From positions 62,001 to 126,000 of the forward strand of contig MU385932.1 of the NCBI GenBank assembly GCA_022497145.1: DNA of 64,000 bases, written 5' to 3'. The notes under the pieces are model-generated. The model saw only the letters and a list, made by a program, of their open reading frames with translations, made no database searches and was not told where the DNA came from. How positions within the stretch are numbered: the stretch's first letter is position 1; each line of letters begins with the position of its first letter. The translations under genes were made by a program, and so were the position numbers. Shown piece after piece: positions 11,066-22,080 of the stretch. This DNA comes from Rostrohypoxylon terebratum (taxonomy: Eukaryota > Ascomycota > Sordariomycetes > Xylariales > Hypoxylaceae).

Positions 11066-12915
11066 ATGAGGCCTCTGCCCCGCCTCCTCTTTATCCCAAG
11101 GCTCTGCGCGATCTACACAAGAACTACTAGAATCAACCTTCCCTTTTTCTCATACTCCTACTCCCCCATGGTAAAGAGACTTTCAGAAGTCTTAAGTGAC
11201 AGCTTGGAGATTCAAGTCAAGAAGATCAAGAAAATGGAAACTCAACCAGTCACTACCACTATTGAGCTCACCTCTAAAGAGGCCCAGCTCAAAGACTTGC
11301 TTCTGGATGTTGCCAAATTCATAGATGGACCGGGCGATGTAGAAGAGCCAGTCGTGTTGCGCTGGGCTGGCGGATGGGTGCGAGACAAGCTCCTGGGAAT
11401 CCAGTCACATGACATCGATACGGCTATCAACGTTATGACGGGTGAGGCGTTTGCATTAAAACTATGCGAGTTATGCCAACAGCCCGATACCATCGAAAAG
11501 CACGCTATCGCCGAGTCCGACGTTGGTAACCTTCACAAGATTGCCCGAAACCCGGAAAAGTCTAAACACCTGGAGACTACCACTATCAGGCTCTTTGGAT
11601 ATGATGTCGACTTCGTCAATCTCCGCAAGGAGTCGTATACCCAGGATAGCCGCAACCCTCAGATGGAGTTTGGAACTGCTGAGGAGGATGCGCTACGAAG
11701 AGACGCCACCGTCAATGCACTATTCTACAACCTCAACACCGGCAACGTCGAGGACTTCACCACCGGATTGGACGATATGAAAGCAAAATTGATCAAAACA
11801 CCTTTAGAACCTTTTCAGACATTCATGGATGACCCTCTCCGGGTGCTTCGATTAGTCAGATTTGCTAGTCGCCTAGAATTTACGATTGATCCCGCTTCTG
11901 AGAAGGTCATGGGTGATCCACGCGTTCTAGACGCTCTACGATTGAAAATAAGTCGCGAGAGAGTTGGCGCTGAGATTGAGAAAATGCTTAAAGGTAAGCT
12001 TGTGGGTAAGATAATCATTATTTTGAAATATTAATCAGCAATGTAGGCAGCCACCCTCGCAAATCTTTAGAATATATTGAGCAACTCGGGCTATACCATA
12101 CTGTTTTCACAGATCCAGCTCACTCGAACGTTCCGACTCCTGATATTTCCAACTGGAAGTTAGCCTACGAACTCTTTGACTCACTTCGTTTGAATAAGAC
12201 CCCTGGTTCCATCTATGATGTGCTAGTGAGATCCGACGAGGCCGACTATTATGCTTGGGTCTTGGCAGCTGTATGTCCCTGGGAGAAGGTCGAAGACCCT
12301 CCATATAATGGGAAGGGCAAACCGCCGCATCCTTTTGTGACACTAGCTGTACGAGAAGGTCTCAGGGCATCTCACAAGTTAGGCGAACTATCAACTGCCG
12401 CACACAACAATCGAGCGGAAATAATGTCTTTGGTAACTGCAGTGTTGGACAAAGGCCCCTCTATCACCGAAAGGGATACATTCGGCATGGCTATTCGGAA
12501 CTGGGATGCAAAAGGTGGCCACTGGAGAATACAGGTCTTGTATGCTCTCTTAGTTGAGGCTATGGAGGCTCTAGCTCCCAGCTCAGCAAAGCCTAGTAGG
12601 TTTTCTTAACGCTTCTCAACTTTATGCATGCATGTTAACAAGATAACAGTCAGCAAAGATAACTTTCTCCGAAAGTGGCAGCTCTTCCTAGATCATCTTC
12701 AGGACTTAGACGTTATGGACGCTCCGTCGCTGAAGCGAATCATTGACGGCAACCAACTTACGAAAGCGTTGGGCCTCAAGCCTGGCAGGTGGGTATCTCG
12801 AGCATTAGATGTCTGTACTATGTGGCAGCTGCGCAATCCGGATGCGACTGATCCAGCGGGTGCCATTGAGGAGGTTCAAAGTAAGAGAGTTGAGTTGGGG
12901 ATTCCGGAAAATTAA
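11066..12915 (+). CDS. CCA1: CCA-adding enzyme (tRNA nucleotidyltransferase), 580 aa
   Basis: Adds CCA to the 3' end of tRNAs in cytosol/nucleus and mitochondria. Exons are 11066-11993, 12047-12595 and 12650-12915. Introns are 11994-12046 (GTAAGC...TGTAG) and 12596-12649 (GTAGGT, GTTAAC branch, ACAG). Class II nucleotidyltransferase motifs are clear: GGWVRDKLLG at about residues 102-111 and the catalytic DxD in HDIDTA at 116-118. The family's flexible-loop and motif-C/D segments follow (RRDATVNALFYNL at about 211-223, DDPLRVLRLVRFASRL). The basic N-terminus (MRPLPRLLFIPRLCAIYTR) looks like a mitochondrial presequence, and an in-frame second Met at residue 35 (MVKRL) would give a cytosolic/nuclear form. 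This matches the alternative-start strategy known for yeast CCA1. The length is usual for fungal enzymes. Confidence 0.95.
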
Positions 12916-14190
12916 CCTTAACGATCTGGTGACGATTGATGATAATACCCTTAGATTTAGGGAGGTAGCTCCACTGCGATGTATCGGTAAAGCGGATGAC
13001 CCATGTGAATTATAGAATTTTTTGCTTATGGCTTTCAGAAGACCCTGACACCACGAACAATCATCTTATAGGGATATGATTTGCACGGTAGTATGATGAA
13101 CCATGGGTGCTGCAGATAATTCGACATGATCCTGAAAATGAAAGAAACCAAAGCCGCCATAGGCGAGAGCACAAATTCGTTTTGCAAAAAAGGCTAACTC
13201 AAGTGCAGACTTCAATGGATCGAGCCCACACGTCAATGATTTTTTCCTGCAAAAAAATCGATGTGGTAATCCACCACCGTCCAAGAGTAAGGATTGAGAC
13301 ATGCAGCATAGCGTGCTTTGCACGGACGATGTCACCTAACCAGGAACCCGGGCTCCTACGGGCGCTATACCAGCGGAGCACCAACGCTCGACGTGTGATA
13401 TATCAGGTAATTACGCATAACACCCTCACTAGCATCAAGCGGCCGTTTACCTAATTGGCCAGTCGACCGAAATGCCTCTCAACTACGCAGTAGCGGCGTT
13501 AAAATCATGGTCATCCTGGGTTTTTATAGCCGGCAGACCTTGCCCGAAGCGTACGCCAATCTTCCGGCTCGGGTGGGGGCGTCGTCTGTTCTAGAACGCG
13601 GCTACAGATCATGATGGCAGCATTTGGCCTGCTTATCCGCAAAGTAAAACCCCCTACTCGAACTCCCGTCTACTGCCGCAAATTGATTAAGCTAAAGTGC
13701 TCTGCTGCGTGCCCAGGTTAGCAGGTATGCTACCGGCTTAGCTTGCAGCGTATCTTTAACACGTGCCGCTTACTGCATAGCCGGACAGGCTACTTGAAAC
13801 GATCATCGCGGACTTATTGGAATATCAGTCGCGCGTGATTGGATGGCGGAAGGGTGGGCTGGAAGATTGCATGCCTGCCTAGCTCGTTGGCATGGGGAAC
13901 TCTTGCCAATTCGGCTACGTCCTTTGTTCTCTCGGCCTAGAGACATTCAGATGAATGTGGCATTAGGGAGGGGTCGTCCTGTTCGAGCGGACGATCTGCG
14001 TGCGTGGCCGTTCGTATGTATGTATATTTGGGGTTATATTATAGACCAGGAGGCTAGGGCTGCCGTCCCCTCCACGGGTGTGAAATTTAAATTGCCCGGC
14101 CCGTACGTCTGACTTGGAACTGTCATTTCTTGTTCCTCTGGACGTATTCGAATAACTTCGGGAACGATCCTTTGATCTACTGAGCCTGCC
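12916..14190. other. Intergenic, 1.3 kb
   Basis: 3' flank of the CCA enzyme and promoter of the P450 gene. Short ORFs on both strands lack any recognisable pattern. Nothing else is seen. Confidence 0.6.
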
Positions 14191-16105
14191 ATGGCTTTCT
14201 TCAATTGGGAGTGGTCGTCCGGAGGGGTTTGGATCGCAGCTGGCATTGTCGCGGTGGCTTACTACATAATCTCGGCGTTTGCGACTTGGTACCGCTTGCG
14301 AGATGTCCCCGGGCCTCTCCTTGCCTCCTTCTCGTACCTGTGGCTGGCCAACGTGGCGAAGAGTGGGAAGCAGTTTTGGGTATATCGGGACATGTACAAG
14401 AAATATGGGCCATTGTTCAGAGTTGGACCGAACGAGCTTTCTACGGAGGACCCCGAGGTTATTAGGAGGATAAATGCTACTCGGCATTCGTATGGAAGGG
14501 ATCCTGTAAGTATATATCCAGAGTAGCTCTTCTTGAGACAATCAATGCAATTGGAGCTCTACCACTTTCGCGCTAGATTTTCAAATTCGCTGACCTCTGA
14601 TGTCTAAGTGGTATGTGGCTGCTAGGTTCGATCCATACCACGATAACGTCTTCACACTTCTCGAAGCCGGGCCTCATGACAAATTCAAGGCGAAGATAGC
14701 TGGAGCATATGGAGGCCGTGAGACACCAGCCCTCGAGCCCGGGATTAACGACCAGATCAACTCGCTTCTTGATCTACTCCGGCGCAAATACATATCAAAC
14801 GATGACACCGGCGAATACCATCCGGTGGACTTTGCAGAACTCATATCTTTCTATACGGTGGATGTGATTACACGATCCGCCTTCGGGGAAGAGTTTGGTT
14901 GTCTCAAGACGGACTCCGACGTGCACGGATTCCTTGCCAGCGTGAAGGAGAGCTGGGCTAGCATAGCGATAGCACTGGACGTGCCATACTTCCGAAACAT
15001 ACTATTCTCGCAATTATTCCTGAAATTCTTTGGGCCGAAACCAACAGACCCAGCGGGTATGGGAAGGCTTATGGGGTAAGTCGACAATATAGATTCACCA
15101 TTAAAAACTCAATATTAACTTTGGATAGGATAGCGAAAGAGGTAGTTTCGAAGAGATTTGCAGCCGATGCCGAGAAGAAAAAGGACATGCTCGTGAGTCC
15201 CCCGAGTCAAGAAAAAGGGGGTGTCATTTTGTGGAGCACAGCACTGACATTTTCGTCCCTGGAAATAGGGGTCGTTCATAAATCACGGACTCGACCGACA
15301 GGAATGCGAAACGGAAGCTCTCTTTATGATTATCGCCGGATTTGAGAACACCGCATCTGTCATCCGTACGGCTTTCCTCTACTTGATGGCTTGTCCACGG
15401 GTATATCAGAAATTCAAGAGCGTGGTTCTGCAGGCTGTCCGGGATGGTCAAGTATCTAGCCCGATTACTTATGAAGAGGCGAAGCGGATACCCTACTTGC
15501 AGGTATGAATTAAGTTGCGGTTATGGGTCTTTGATTTGAAGGACATGGTATAATGAGCCCAGAGCGTTATGCTGATTGTACTGTTAACTAGGCCGTAATC
15601 TACGAGGGTATCCGCATGCGCCCACCGGCTCCCGGCCTATACCCTAAGTCAGTGCCACCGGAGGGCGACGTAATCCACGGCAAATTTATACCAGGCGGGA
15701 CCGCCATCGGGATGAACACCTCGGCAGTGATGCGATCTACGGAGCTTTTCGGCGCCGATGCAGATGTCTTTCGTCCAGAACGGTTTATGGAAGTCGACGA
15801 AGTCACCCGAGCTGAGATGGAACGCAATGTTGAGCTGGTCTTCGGGTACGGTCGTTGGATGTGCGCTGGGAAACCAGTTGCGTTTATGGAGCTGAATAAG
15901 ATATTTTTTGAGGTGAGTTCGGTGTATTTCAGGATAGTGTATGCATGACTGCGAAGAAATACTGTGCTAACGAAGTACCCTAAAGCTATTTCGGGAATTC
16001 GATTTCCAGTTGGTTAATCCGATGAAACCATGGGATTCTCTCAGTTACAGTCAGTTCATCGAGGAGAATATGTGGGTACGAGTGACAAAGTCAGAGACGA
16101 TATGA
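14191..16105 (+). CDS. Cytochrome P450, pisatin demethylase-like (506 aa)
   Basis: ER-anchored haem-thiolate monooxygenase of the CYP57/pisatin-demethylase-like group; the substrate is unknown. The six exons are 14191-14505, 14609-15075, 15129-15192, 15269-15502, 15592-15912 and 15986-16105. Introns are 53-103 nt, all GT-AG and in frame. The N-terminal membrane helix (WIAAGIVAVAYYIISAFATW) is followed by a Pro-Gly hinge (DVPGPLLAS). Typical group sequence GPLFRVGPNELSTEDPEVIR precedes GRDPWYVAARFDPYHDN. The I-helix oxygen-binding region is AGFENTAS (about 305-312), and the K-helix ExxR is EGIR (365-368) in YEGIRMRPPAPGLYPK. The haem loop is FGYGRWMCAG with Cys451 as axial ligand. The protein looks intact and of normal length. 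No neighbouring biosynthetic core gene is seen, so a detoxification role is as likely as a pathway role. Confidence 0.92.
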
Positions 16106-17611
16106 CACTGCTCGTCTTTTTGGCACAACGTCTGAAAATGGGACACGAATGATCCACATTGAGCGCGAGCTTCACCGTTCAGAGGAACAACTATAGTATT
16201 AATATCAGATCATGTTCAAAAGACATACCGCGGCTACGAAGCAGAGACCTGGGATATGAATCCTAGATCGAGCCTCAAAAATGGTGGGAGACGATCAGAA
16301 AAAATAGGTAATACGGGCCGAGCTTGATGAATGGGAAGGGGGCGGGAGGGTAATGTGCCCGGAGCATATCCGCACTTCATATTCAAATATACATCCTTAT
16401 TTTACTTTCAGGTCGCACGCCGTCCACGACAACATTATATATCATCTACTATGCGACCAACCAAACAGGGTATACGTGAAGCCTATTCCTCGATACCTCT
16501 TGTGCTCAAGCTTTTGGAGAGAACATTTAAAATGTCCGGTAGACTGCACATGTACTAAGGAACCGAGATCGAACTGTGATGGCATGCGAGGAGTGGCATT
16601 CGGCTTCCTCTAGAGACACATACTCATGCTCGGTATCCTCGGAGATCGACTTTCACTTGGCTAACGAGAAACGCCTCTTGCCTGAGGTCTCAAAAATGAT
16701 GGCCTAACAATCGAATGGGCAAGGTGCAGGGCTTGAATTAACTACACCAACTACACCAAGAACCTTTAGTGTAGTAGGTGTGTCAGGTGTACACCATTTT
16801 CAGGAGTCCCTTTTTTTTGGTCACGTAAACCGAGTTTTGATTTTGGTCCTTTGACTTTTGGTGAAGCTATTCGTACTTGCGTTGTCGCTTTTTGGAGGTA
16901 CATTTTTAAAGTTATGATAGTGAGGAAAGCGGGTGAAGAACAAGGGCCCGAGCCGATTAAAACCTGTCCGAAAAGAACAGCGCTAAGTAACGAAGCCTAC
17001 TGTGAACAAAAATGCCAGTATTGTTTTAATAGGGGCAAGAATCAAATGAATACTGTTACCTAGGAAATGACACTCTCCAGAATTCCCTGTGGACGCTTAT
17101 CGAATACTATGATGAATGATTTTGCAGGCGCTTAAGAGTAAGCTATTGGTGAACTACCATATGAACGGATCCTCATTTATTACCATCAGTGTTATTTTGG
17201 TACGGTCATTCCCCTCTTACTCACTCCTGATGACCAAGTTCAAATTTCCGTCTGGCTTGCCTGTGTGACGATTCACAAGAGTAGAGTGACCCGGTGACAA
17301 GATATATCTCAGTGGTCAAGTCACTGCTCAGTTTTGGAACACTTTCTCGTCATGTTCGATCTACGACTGTATTGTAAGCAGATTATCAAGGCGTCGACCT
17401 TTGGGTAATAGCTATTGGCTGATTGTACAATGCAGGCTTCAGCCTCGTCAGTCATATGATCATTTTTGTCTAGCAGATTAGAGAAATCCTATTTGATGAG
17501 GTTGTTGGAGAGACTTTTAATCTGTTTCATCCACATTTCGTACATTATATATATTTTCCTCATCTTCTGACATTAGTGTGTATAGAACACAGCTACTGTG
17601 TTGTTACCTTC
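16106..17611. other. Intergenic, 1.5 kb
   Basis: 3' flank of the P450 and promoter of the next gene. A small inverted repeat (ACTACAC/GTGTAGT, 16750-16775) and the palindrome GGTGTACACC just after it are the only structures noticed. Confidence 0.55.
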
Positions 17612-18279
17612 ATGACTAGTTCTCCAGTAACAGACCCTCAGCCGGTGAGAAGCCGCCAAAGTCGAGATTTGAGAAGCCCTCCAAGACGTCAGGTTACTCA
17701 CTATGTATACACTCGCCTTTCAGGATCCATACCAAGCAACTATTATGATCCTTCAACTGCTCCATTCATATGGCAATGTAGCGATGATTCATCCCCTGTC
17801 GGGAAACGGAGGTCTTCAGCTGGCCCATCCCGAAAAGAGACCGAAGACCGAATAGAAGAATGGATAGAGAGGATGAAGTCGGTTGATTGCTCACTTCCTT
17901 TGGCGTAAAGCTGACATAATATAGTTTTAATGGTACCCAAACCTATACCGGTAAGACTCGAAACACCACAAATGCAGCTCCGGAGACGAATCCATTCATG
18001 GTCAGAGGTGTAGATCCCAACACGATAGCTCCAAGCATAGCTGGGAGCCACCACAGCGGAGCGAGTTCACCATGTAGACCTACGTCTTCTATGCGTCCAC
18101 CTCCTGTTTCGCAAAGATCTCCAGGACAAAAACCTGTGGTACTCTTCCCACCTGGCTATGTGCCACCAGAGAGACTCTTGGCGCAAGAGCGTGCAAACCA
18201 AGTGATCATATCGGAAAATTCAGAGAGACGTCGCCGCCGCCGCGAAGAAAGAGAAAGAGATCGAGAACGACATCGTTAA
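17612..18279 (+). CDS. Hypothetical basic, disordered protein; exon junction uncertain
   Basis: No family recognised. Two open blocks in different frames (to 17908 and up to 18279) look like exons of one gene. Exon 1 from the Met at 17612 reads MTSSPVTDPQPVRSRQSRD, then ETEDRIEEWIERMKS. Exon 2 contains PVVLFPPGYVPPERLLAQER and ends in an Arg/Glu-rich tail (RRRRRREERERDRERHR) that could act as a nuclear signal. Two junctions keep frame: a 20-nt GTAAAG...ATATAG piece (17905-17924), giving 215 aa, or a 74-nt GTTGAT...GTAAG intron (17882-17955), giving 197 aa. The second has a normal intron length. An upstream in-frame Met exists at 17576. The protein is rich in Pro, Ser and Arg, with no signal peptide. 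Confidence 0.45.
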
Positions 18280-18710
18280 GAATATCCCCGTGTTAATAAC
18301 ACCAAGGAAGCGAGTATTGGGGGGACATGGGACCATGGGTTGATAAACGAGTGTGCGAAATTCCCTAGGTTAAATGGCGTATATGATCAACGAAGTTGTG
18401 ACTGCCGAAAGCAGAGAATGAGAAGCATTCCTGGTTCATTATCATCGAATATATGAGTTTATTTGTCCCTAAATGGTGGTTAATGGTGATGAAATCTATG
18501 GTAGTTTCAATATGGACCTGTTTAGGGTAGGTTGGACGCTAACACAAAATGGGCTTGCTGCCTGATTCAAGAGGGGGGTTCCCCCCGGGATGTCGTTAGC
18601 CCCGGATGACCCATTTAAGATCTATTACGAGGGACGGCCTCGCTCTTTTTACAAGTTTCAAAAACCGAAGTGTCCCTTTTCCAACATTTACACAAACAAC
18701 TATACAAAAT
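18280..18710. other. Intergenic / F-box gene 5' region
   Basis: Promoter and probable 5' UTR of the F-box gene. An in-frame ATG at 18606 could extend that protein by 35 residues. Confidence 0.5.
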
Positions 18711-20018
18711 ATGATGGACGGAGCAACGAAACATCAGACCGGGCGAGTTCTGCGATCAGCCACATCTAGGATTCAGCAATCGCCAGCGAGTTCTAGCACA
18801 CCGAGGAGGACCCGTTCGGGAGATGTGGTTGTTGAAATTCGAGAAAAGCCAGAAACTTCGAAGGCGCCCAAAGCATTAAAGACGTCAAAAGTGAAGACAG
18901 AGAAATCCTTACCATCATATCTCCAACGATGTGATGCCGATGCAACCTCGGACCCAAATCAAAATATCCGGCTCTTTGCATTTCCCCGCGAAATCATTCG
19001 AGAGATTTCATCATTCCTCCCGCTAGAATCACTTCTTTGTCTCACACTCACCTGCAAACTCGCTCTACACATTCTAGGCACATCGTCATGGAAAGATAAA
19101 TTGATTACCCAACGCTGGGGCACTGATGACACGACCAAGTCAATGCCACGTTTGAACTTCATAAAGCTCCTAGGTCGCGATGTAGAGAAGTTGGGTTTAG
19201 TGCCATGCGAGGCTTGCAATACGCTGCATCCGCCGTTAAAAAAGCCCAGTGAACATCGCCAGACCAAGTTGACGAAGTACTGTTGGGGCCAATTCGCGAT
19301 TGTGGAATATTTGCCTCAGGACAAGGATGGGCTTGGCTATAGTCTTGTCTTCGACCATATCAAACATGCCATGACTTCCACACCGGATGACTCGGATTCG
19401 CCAATCGATTACCTCACCGGGTCATTTCAGGTCCCGCATCCCTACCTCAACTACACGGTCTCGTCTTCTGCGCGTCGCGTCAACCGTAATCTGGTTCTCC
19501 GGCACGACTATTGCTTCACTTCTGCAAAGAAGTCGCTGAAAGCTGCGGATATTCTCGAACTTCCGTTCCGAGTATGCCCTCATCAGACGACTTCTACGGA
19601 CCGATCGACTGCTAGTCGGTATATGCGGAACTGGATTCCGAACGGCCCTCTTCTTACTCACTCTATTGCATCTGCTTTCCCCACGGGCCCGAAAGCCAGA
19701 ACCGCTAGTGATAGCGCTTTTCGGGCACCGACGGCGCAGGAGAAGCTGCAGATGACCTCTTCTAATAAGGTCAAAGACTTCATTTTCAAGTGCCGGTCCT
19801 GCCCTACGAAGTGGAGAGTCCGATACGCGGGTGGTGGGGGGAATGTCCGTGACGAGTGCACTGTCACTGTATTCCACTGCTTCTCGAAAGAGTTGTACTC
19901 CGCTGCTAACTCTTGGCGCTGGTTTGTGAGGCGTGAGGGCCATTTGCTGGGAAAGGAGAAGAGGAATAGCGAGTTTTGGAGTGTGGGGAGAACGTATCCG
20001 GACTTTGTGGTCGAATGA
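18711..20018 (+). CDS. F-box domain protein (435 aa)
   Basis: Predicted substrate adaptor of an SCF (Skp1-Cullin-F-box) ubiquitin ligase; the target is unknown. It is a single open frame. The N-terminal 80 residues are basic and disordered (GRVLRSATSRIQQSP, STPRRTRSG). The F-box follows at about residues 88-125, reading FAFPREIIREISSFLPLESL and then CLTLTCKLALHILG. The C-terminal part has spaced Cys pairs (CEACNTLHPPL and CRSCPTKWRVRY), a pattern seen in many ascomycete F-box proteins and possibly a metal-binding or structural element. I chose the Met at 18711 (Met-Met-Asp) because the upstream in-frame extension from 18606 looks like untranslated sequence; both starts remain possible. No WD or LRR repeats are visible. 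Confidence 0.85.
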   Translation: MMDGATKHQTGRVLRSATSRIQQSPASSSTPRRTRSGDVVVEIREKPETSKAPKALKTSKVKTEKSLPSYLQRCDADATSDPNQNIRLFAFPREIIREISSFLPLESLLCLTLTCKLALHILGTSSWKDKLITQRWGTDDTTKSMPRLNFIKLLGRDVEKLGLVPCEACNTLHPPLKKPSEHRQTKLTKYCWGQFAIVEYLPQDKDGLGYSLVFDHIKHAMTSTPDDSDSPIDYLTGSFQVPHPYLNYTVSSSARRVNRNLVLRHDYCFTSAKKSLKAADILELPFRVCPHQTTSTDRSTASRYMRNWIPNGPLLTHSIASAFPTGPKARTASDSAFRAPTAQEKLQMTSSNKVKDFIFKCRSCPTKWRVRYAGGGGNVRDECTVTVFHCFSKELYSAANSWRWFVRREGHLLGKEKRNSEFWSVGRTYPDFVVE

Positions 20019-22080
20019 TTCGTGCTTAGCCTCTTCGTCCGAATCGCCTGTTAAGCCTTATTGGTTGTAAGATTGGATGTGGCAATGCCGCAATAATCGG
20101 GCATGTTGAAACAACTTTGGTCTGTGACGTGACTCGAGACAGGGATTGATTGTTTACTATTAGTTCACCCGCTCTCTCGATGAGAATGGGGATTGGACCT
20201 TAAGGCTTAGGGTACCTTGACAGTGACACGAGCCGCGATGTGCCGAATGCCACTTGGAGATGAATGTGGATCTCTCGGCCAAGCTGGTTTACCATACATA
20301 GTAGGTGGGTTTTCGTCGCACACACTAGCGATATCGAATGTTGTGCGACGAGGGTGATGATGGGTGATATAATAAGTAACCATAAATACCTCATTGCGGA
20401 AATATTGATGGTAGAATTTGGTTGGTGAAAGAGGTTGAGATAACTTTTGGAATTACGTAGTGAATTTGAAGGGCTTGGTCGAAAAGTTAATGCTATGTAA
20501 AGCATTTCGCCCTACCGGTAAGCTCCAGGGCTCCGATTAAAAGTGCAACCCTTGCTGGCTTAGTCAGTCCTACTGTCCTACTAGAATTACTTTGCAACCT
20601 GGAGGTAGGGAGGGAAGGTGGGGGACCGGGGCTCCGGTTCACGCTAGCGAAAAAAAATATCTCCATTATCTCCGTCACTTTGAATTTAACCTTCTGTTCC
20701 TGCATCAGATGGGACGGACGGAGCGTTCTCTCACAGACCGTTCCTGCTGTTTTTATTTGTCTGAAGATGTTGGCCTTTGAAACTGCAATTGTACGCATAA
20801 GACGGGTACCGGCAATTGGTACGCTAGGGATTTCTTGGAGAGGGTAGGTACGGCACGGAAAATGACCTCACAAATCAGGCAGGCAGAGGGATTAGCAGAA
20901 GGATTAGCAGAGGAAATTACCTGTGTATTCTGTACTTCCCCACATTTAAGATCTGAGATAGGAAGGTTCAAGGTACATCATCTATTATAGGTACACTTAA
21001 ATTTAGTACTAGTAAAGAGCGAGAACGAGCGAACGAGGAAAGAAGGGATTGAGTGAAGGTTACACATTTAATCAATCACCTGGCCGCTTTTCAATTAAGA
21101 ACTTGGAATTTCCCTTTCTCATCCATGACAATGTGTTAAACTTGAACAACATTACACCTGGGTCCTGAACTTATCAAACACGACTAAAGGTAAGTAACTC
21201 GTCACTATTCAGAAAAATTTCGACGTCTCATTCATCTTGTGCAATATTTTTTGTATGCCAAGACTACCATTTTCCTACCATTATTAGTACATGCGAGTCT
21301 CGTATTGAATGTGGACTGGCTGACTGGCTGACTGGCTGACTGGTTTGTCCGTACCCAGCAAGTCACCGAGGCTGTGTACCCCATGTCATAACAATCTGCA
21401 CACACCTGCACTGCCCCAGGGGTGTCAGATCCGACGGCCTTATTGGGAACCATAGGATGACTTAGGTCGACTTAGGGCAGCTTAAGGAGCACAAAGAACC
21501 AGAATTCGACCGCCACATTGTGGGCATTACCAGTGGACATTGTGGCACAAAGGAGGGAGATGGATCGCTAAATCTTTGCGTCTCTACACTACAGAGTATT
21601 AGCAATTTAGCACTGGTATTTACGGTATTACTAGTACTGCAACCCCCGGTCTACTAACTGGTCAATATTGCCAACAACTAAATCTTCCACCTTGCATTCT
21701 GCATCTCACAAACTTTCTTCTCTCTTCGTTCGTTCGTTCACTCGTTTTCTTTTACTCTATTTTCTTCTTCTATCCTCCTTATTTCCGACCCCTCCGCCTA
21801 AACCCAAGAGGTGGTGCATTTCGCTCACTATACCACCGTCTCTATATTCGCCACGAAATCGAGGTTGAGACTATCCGTTTCTGGGCATTTGCCAAGGATT
21901 ATCAACTAAAACAACCTGAGACGGCAATCCGGGTCGTGCGCGTTGTGACTATCCGAAAAAGATCACACAAAGCAGAATATCGCTTTCATGGTCGCATCAA
22001 TCTGGACTTGATCGTAAAACAGCTTGAGTCAACGGGGGAATTTAGGTGAACGCTGGTCGGATTTAGGAATTCTCTAGGAA
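20019..22080. other. Intergenic, 2.1 kb
   Basis: 3' flank of the F-box gene and the promoter and long pyrimidine-rich leader (about 21700-21790) of the FLC-type gene. It includes a tandem octamer at 21314-21343. No gene is supported. Confidence 0.6.
21314..21343. repeat. Tandem octamer GACTGGCT x3.75
   Basis: Three full copies of GACTGGCT plus six bases of a fourth, without interruption. Confidence 0.9.

Noticed and set aside
14191..16105. P450 as a member of the RiPP cluster
   Set aside because: It lies more than 23 kb away with housekeeping genes between.
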